DNA of 33,085 nucleotides from Timonella sp031979385 (GTDB lineage Bacteria; Actinomycetota; Actinomycetes; Actinomycetales; Cellulomonadaceae). Of the stretch, positions 31,201 through 33,085 are shown one piece after another. The notes below the pieces were generated by a model. That model ran no database searches. It saw nothing but the letters and a program-made list of their open reading frames with translations, and had not been told where the DNA came from. The first letter of the stretch is position 1. Each line of letters opens with the position of its first letter. The translations under genes were made by a program, and so were the position numbers. The DNA lies in NCBI GenBank assembly GCA_031979385.1, contig DALZEF010000027.1, positions 1 through 33,085 on the forward strand. The letters are read 5' to 3'.

Positions 31201-32313
31201 ATGGCACAGTACCGCCACGAGCACGTTGCTGCTGCGGAATATCGCCCATTGCCGGGTACCGCGGCAACGGAACGGGTAAGCGGCAGGGTGCACCGGTTCG
31301 TGACCACTATCACGGCGGGCATGCTCGTGTTCTTGCTGGCTGCCTGTGGGATTCGTCTTGAGACCACACCTCCGTCAGAGCCAATCCCTGACGAGAACGA
31401 AATTACTCGGCAGGCGATTGTTAACGACCTAGCGCTCATCCAACAGCATGCTGCCCTCAGCGCCGCCGACGTCTCGGACGAGGCGCTGAGCGAATTGCTC
31501 TCCTCAATCGAACAGACAGCCGTGGCTCGCCAGGATGCGCTGGGAGGAACGTATGTCTCTGGGCTTCCAGATGCCGGCGATCCAACGGCCAGCGCACAGG
31601 ACACTGATGCATCATTGCCAATCGTCACGGAGGCTGATCCTGCGTCGACCGCAGCGCGCCTGATCGAATCGGCGGCACGTGTGCGCTCTTCCCTGGACAT
31701 CGCTGAAGACCCACACCTGGCTCGGGCCGTGGCGGCCCTTGGCGTCTCACATGCGCTTGAGGCTCAACAGTTGATGAAACTGGCCGAGGTGGAGATAGCG
31801 GACCCTGAAGCCCTCTTGCCTGGTGAGTGGACGACTTCTGAACCGGTGTTGAGCGATGAGCAGTTCGTTGCGCTCGTGGCGGCCGAAGACTACGCCGGAT
31901 ACGTCTACGAGGTGTCTGCGGCGATGAGGGAGCCGAAATCCCGTACTCGCCTGTTGTCTTACGCCAAACTGCACCGAGATCAGGCTCAGTTGCTTGCCGA
32001 GATGGCAGGTGTCTCCCAGACCGCCAACGATCCGCGGCGTATCGCCTACGCCCTTCCTTTTCAGTTGAGTGCCAAGGAACCGGTGGCGACGAACAAGGAG
32101 ATCGCCACCATCACGCGATCTGTGGAAAAGGATCTTGCCGCCGACTACCTCACGCTGGTTGCCTCGGTGGCTCCCGCCGACCGGGCTCTGCTCTATGATG
32201 CGGCCCTCGCCTCCGCACGCCGCGCGCAGACCCTTGGCGCTTCCTTCGATGAGCTCTTCCCACTGATCACAGGGGGCGACGCAATCCACGCCCTGCAGTC
32301 AGGCAGCGAGTAG
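31201..32313 (+). CDS. Lipoprotein, all-helical (ferritin-like/DUF4439-type)
   Basis: A 370-residue predicted lipoprotein. The lipobox is L-A-A-C with C49 as the likely modified residue (MLVFLLAACG), so the soluble part is anchored outside the membrane. The body is almost entirely alpha-helical: an Ala/Ser/Glu-rich region with a short Asp/Ser/Thr-rich linker around residues 115-145, then a C-terminal domain with paired helices containing Glu/His (AAEDYAGYVYEV, LHRDQAQLLAEMAG). This resembles the ferritin-like DUF4439 proteins encoded between rimP and proS in actinomycetes. The N-terminus before the lipobox is unusually long, so GTG 31288 or GTG 31300 may be the true start; ATG 31201 has AGGGAG 12 bases upstream, a poor spacing. 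Metal binding is possible but not shown. Confidence 0.72.
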   Translation: MAQYRHEHVAAAEYRPLPGTAATERVSGRVHRFVTTITAGMLVFLLAACGIRLETTPPSEPIPDENEITRQAIVNDLALIQQHAALSAADVSDEALSELLSSIEQTAVARQDALGGTYVSGLPDAGDPTASAQDTDASLPIVTEADPASTAARLIESAARVRSSLDIAEDPHLARAVAALGVSHALEAQQLMKLAEVEIADPEALLPGEWTTSEPVLSDEQFVALVAAEDYAGYVYEVSAAMREPKSRTRLLSYAKLHRDQAQLLAEMAGVSQTANDPRRIAYALPFQLSAKEPVATNKEIATITRSVEKDLAADYLTLVASVAPADRALLYDAALASARRAQTLGASFDELFPLITGGDAIHALQSGSE

Positions 32314-32421
32314 GACTCCCGCTTCACGACGAGTCGGCGACTCTCAGCCCGTCTGCGGTCCCGGCGCAAAGGCTCCACTGTCACAACCGTCTCGTCGGTT
32401 GTCCGTCTATAGCGCGCAGCG

Positions 32422-32451
32422 GAAAAGGGAGGGCCGAAGCCCTCCCTTTTC
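32422..32451. terminator. Bidirectional terminator between lipoprotein gene and proS
   Basis: GAAAAGGGAGGG (32422-32433) pairs with CCCTCCCTTTTC (32440-32451), closed by an inner C-G pair, giving a 13-bp perfect stem with a CGAA loop. A-rich and T-rich ends on both arms supply a U-tract in each direction, the classic form of a shared terminator for convergent genes. A second 7-bp hairpin (ACAACCG/CGGTTGT, 32383-32402) precedes it on the plus strand. Confidence 0.85.
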
Positions 32452-32467
32452 GCGTAATCGGTGAGGA

Positions 32468-33085
32468 TTACTCGGCGAGTTTCGCTGCAACTGCCGCGGT
32501 AATCGTGTTCACGGCATCATCAACAGCGATCTGCTGGGATTCACCCACACGCTCGCGGAACTCGATGACACCATCTGCAAGGCCACGGCCGACAACCGCG
32601 ATAAACGGCACGCCGTACAGTTCAGCGTCCTTGAACTTCACGCCTGGGGAAACCTTTGGACGGTCGTCGTAGATGACCTCGATACCGCGCGCAGAAAGGC
32701 TCTGACCAAGTTTCTCGGCAGCCTCGAACACGGCCTCGTCCTTACCGGTCGCAACGATGTGCACATGCGCTGGTGCAACGTGTGCTGGCCATGCAAGACC
32801 CTTGTCGTCGTGATTGGCCTCGGCAAGCGCTGCCATCACGCGCGAGACGCCGATGCCATACGATCCCATGGTGACCACGGCCTGCTTGCCGGACTCGTCG
32901 AGCACCTTGAGTCCCAGCGCCTCCGCGTACTTGCGTCCGAGCTGGAAGATGTGACCGATCTCGATGCCGCGAGCGAGTTCGAGCGGACCGGAACCATCCG
33001 GTGCTGGATCACCCGCAAGCACTTGGGCAGCCTCGATCGTGGCGTCCGCAACGAAGTCACGACCCAGAACCAGGTCGATGACGTG
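32468..33085 (-). CDS. proS: Prolyl-tRNA synthetase, C-terminal part (5' end outside window)
   Basis: Charges tRNA-Pro. The frame is open to the right edge, so only the last 205 residues are visible: the end of the catalytic core (ARGIEIGHIFQLGRKYAEA; motif 3 region VTMGSYGIGVSRVMAALAE) and the C-terminal anticodon-binding domain (VHIVATGKDEAVFEAAEKLG through IAVVGRGLADGVIEFRER). The GIEIGHIFQLG..YA spacing and SYGIGVSR motif are diagnostic of bacterial-type ProS, which carries an editing domain upstream, outside the window. It converges with the lipoprotein gene and ends 17 bases beyond the shared terminator. Confidence 0.95.
   Translation of the reverse strand, partial: HVIDLVLGRDFVADATIEAAQVLAGDPAPDGSGPLELARGIEIGHIFQLGRKYAEALGLKVLDESGKQAVVTMGSYGIGVSRVMAALAEANHDDKGLAWPAHVAPAHVHIVATGKDEAVFEAAEKLGQSLSARGIEVIYDDRPKVSPGVKFKDAELYGVPFIAVVGRGLADGVIEFRERVGESQQIAVDDAVNTITAAVAAKLAE

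Overview
The window is a stretch of conserved chromosome from a high-GC Gram-positive bacterium of the class Actinomycetes, probably in or near Actinomycetales/Micrococcales. The evidence is moderately high GC, frequent GTG and TTG starts, an FtsK/RNase J/PNPase set of actinobacterial type, a ClgR-type regulator, an IF2 with a long Gly/Pro/Arg-rich N-terminus, and a PGRP-type amidase. The genus cannot be decided from the sequence alone. Two runs of ten Ns (13968-13977 and 21959-21968) show that this is a scaffolded draft assembly. No rRNA, tRNA, CRISPR array, transposase or prophage gene was seen. No gene-free stretch exceeds 300 bases; the longest are about 290 bases (14054-14343) and 278 bases (3776-4053).

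Layout. (1) 3-3255, plus strand: the 3' part of an Lhr-type helicase overlapping a Nei-family DNA glycosylase, a DNA repair pair. (2) 3256-3472: a small intergenic island with a direct repeat, a possible 12-codon ORF and a 38-base perfect palindrome. (3) 3473-8327, minus strand: ftsK, pgsA, cinA and a separately spaced clgR. (4) 8457-12476, minus strand: thyA, folA, dapA and the RNase J gene, with thyA and folA overlapping by 4 bases. (5) 12580-14862, plus strand: a succinate-semialdehyde dehydrogenase gene interrupted by an assembly gap, a 30-bp perfect inverted repeat and a GNAT acetyltransferase gene. (6) 14880-20304, minus strand: rpsO, pnp, an M16 protease gene, dapB and a small membrane protein gene. 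(7) 20430-23088, minus strand: a secreted PGRP/amidase interrupted by the second gap. (8) 23297-31027, minus strand: rimP, nusA, ylxR, infB, rbfA, truB and ribF, the translation/transcription module. (9) 31201-32313, plus strand: a lipoprotein with a ferritin-like-type helical region, convergent with the truncated proS (32468-33085) across a strong bidirectional terminator.

How it works together. The minus-strand backbone combines RNA metabolism (RNase J, PNPase, NusA, RimP, RbfA, TruB, IF2, S15), lysine/meso-diaminopimelate synthesis (DapA, DapB), thymidylate/folate supply (ThyA, DHFR), phospholipid synthesis (PgsA) and chromosome segregation (FtsK). As I recall the Mycobacterium tuberculosis map, the same genes lie in the same relative order from clgR/pgsA/ftsK to nusA/rimP/proS, so most of the window is ordinary conserved backbone. 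The non-syntenic additions (the dehydrogenase, the GNAT protein and the PGRP amidase) and the intergenic structures hold most of what is worth checking. I did not find a convincing new multi-gene system. The best unexplained signals are the perfect inverted repeat at 14145-14213 with its overlapping alternative hairpin, the palindrome/mini-ORF island at 3256-3443, and the structured pnp leader.
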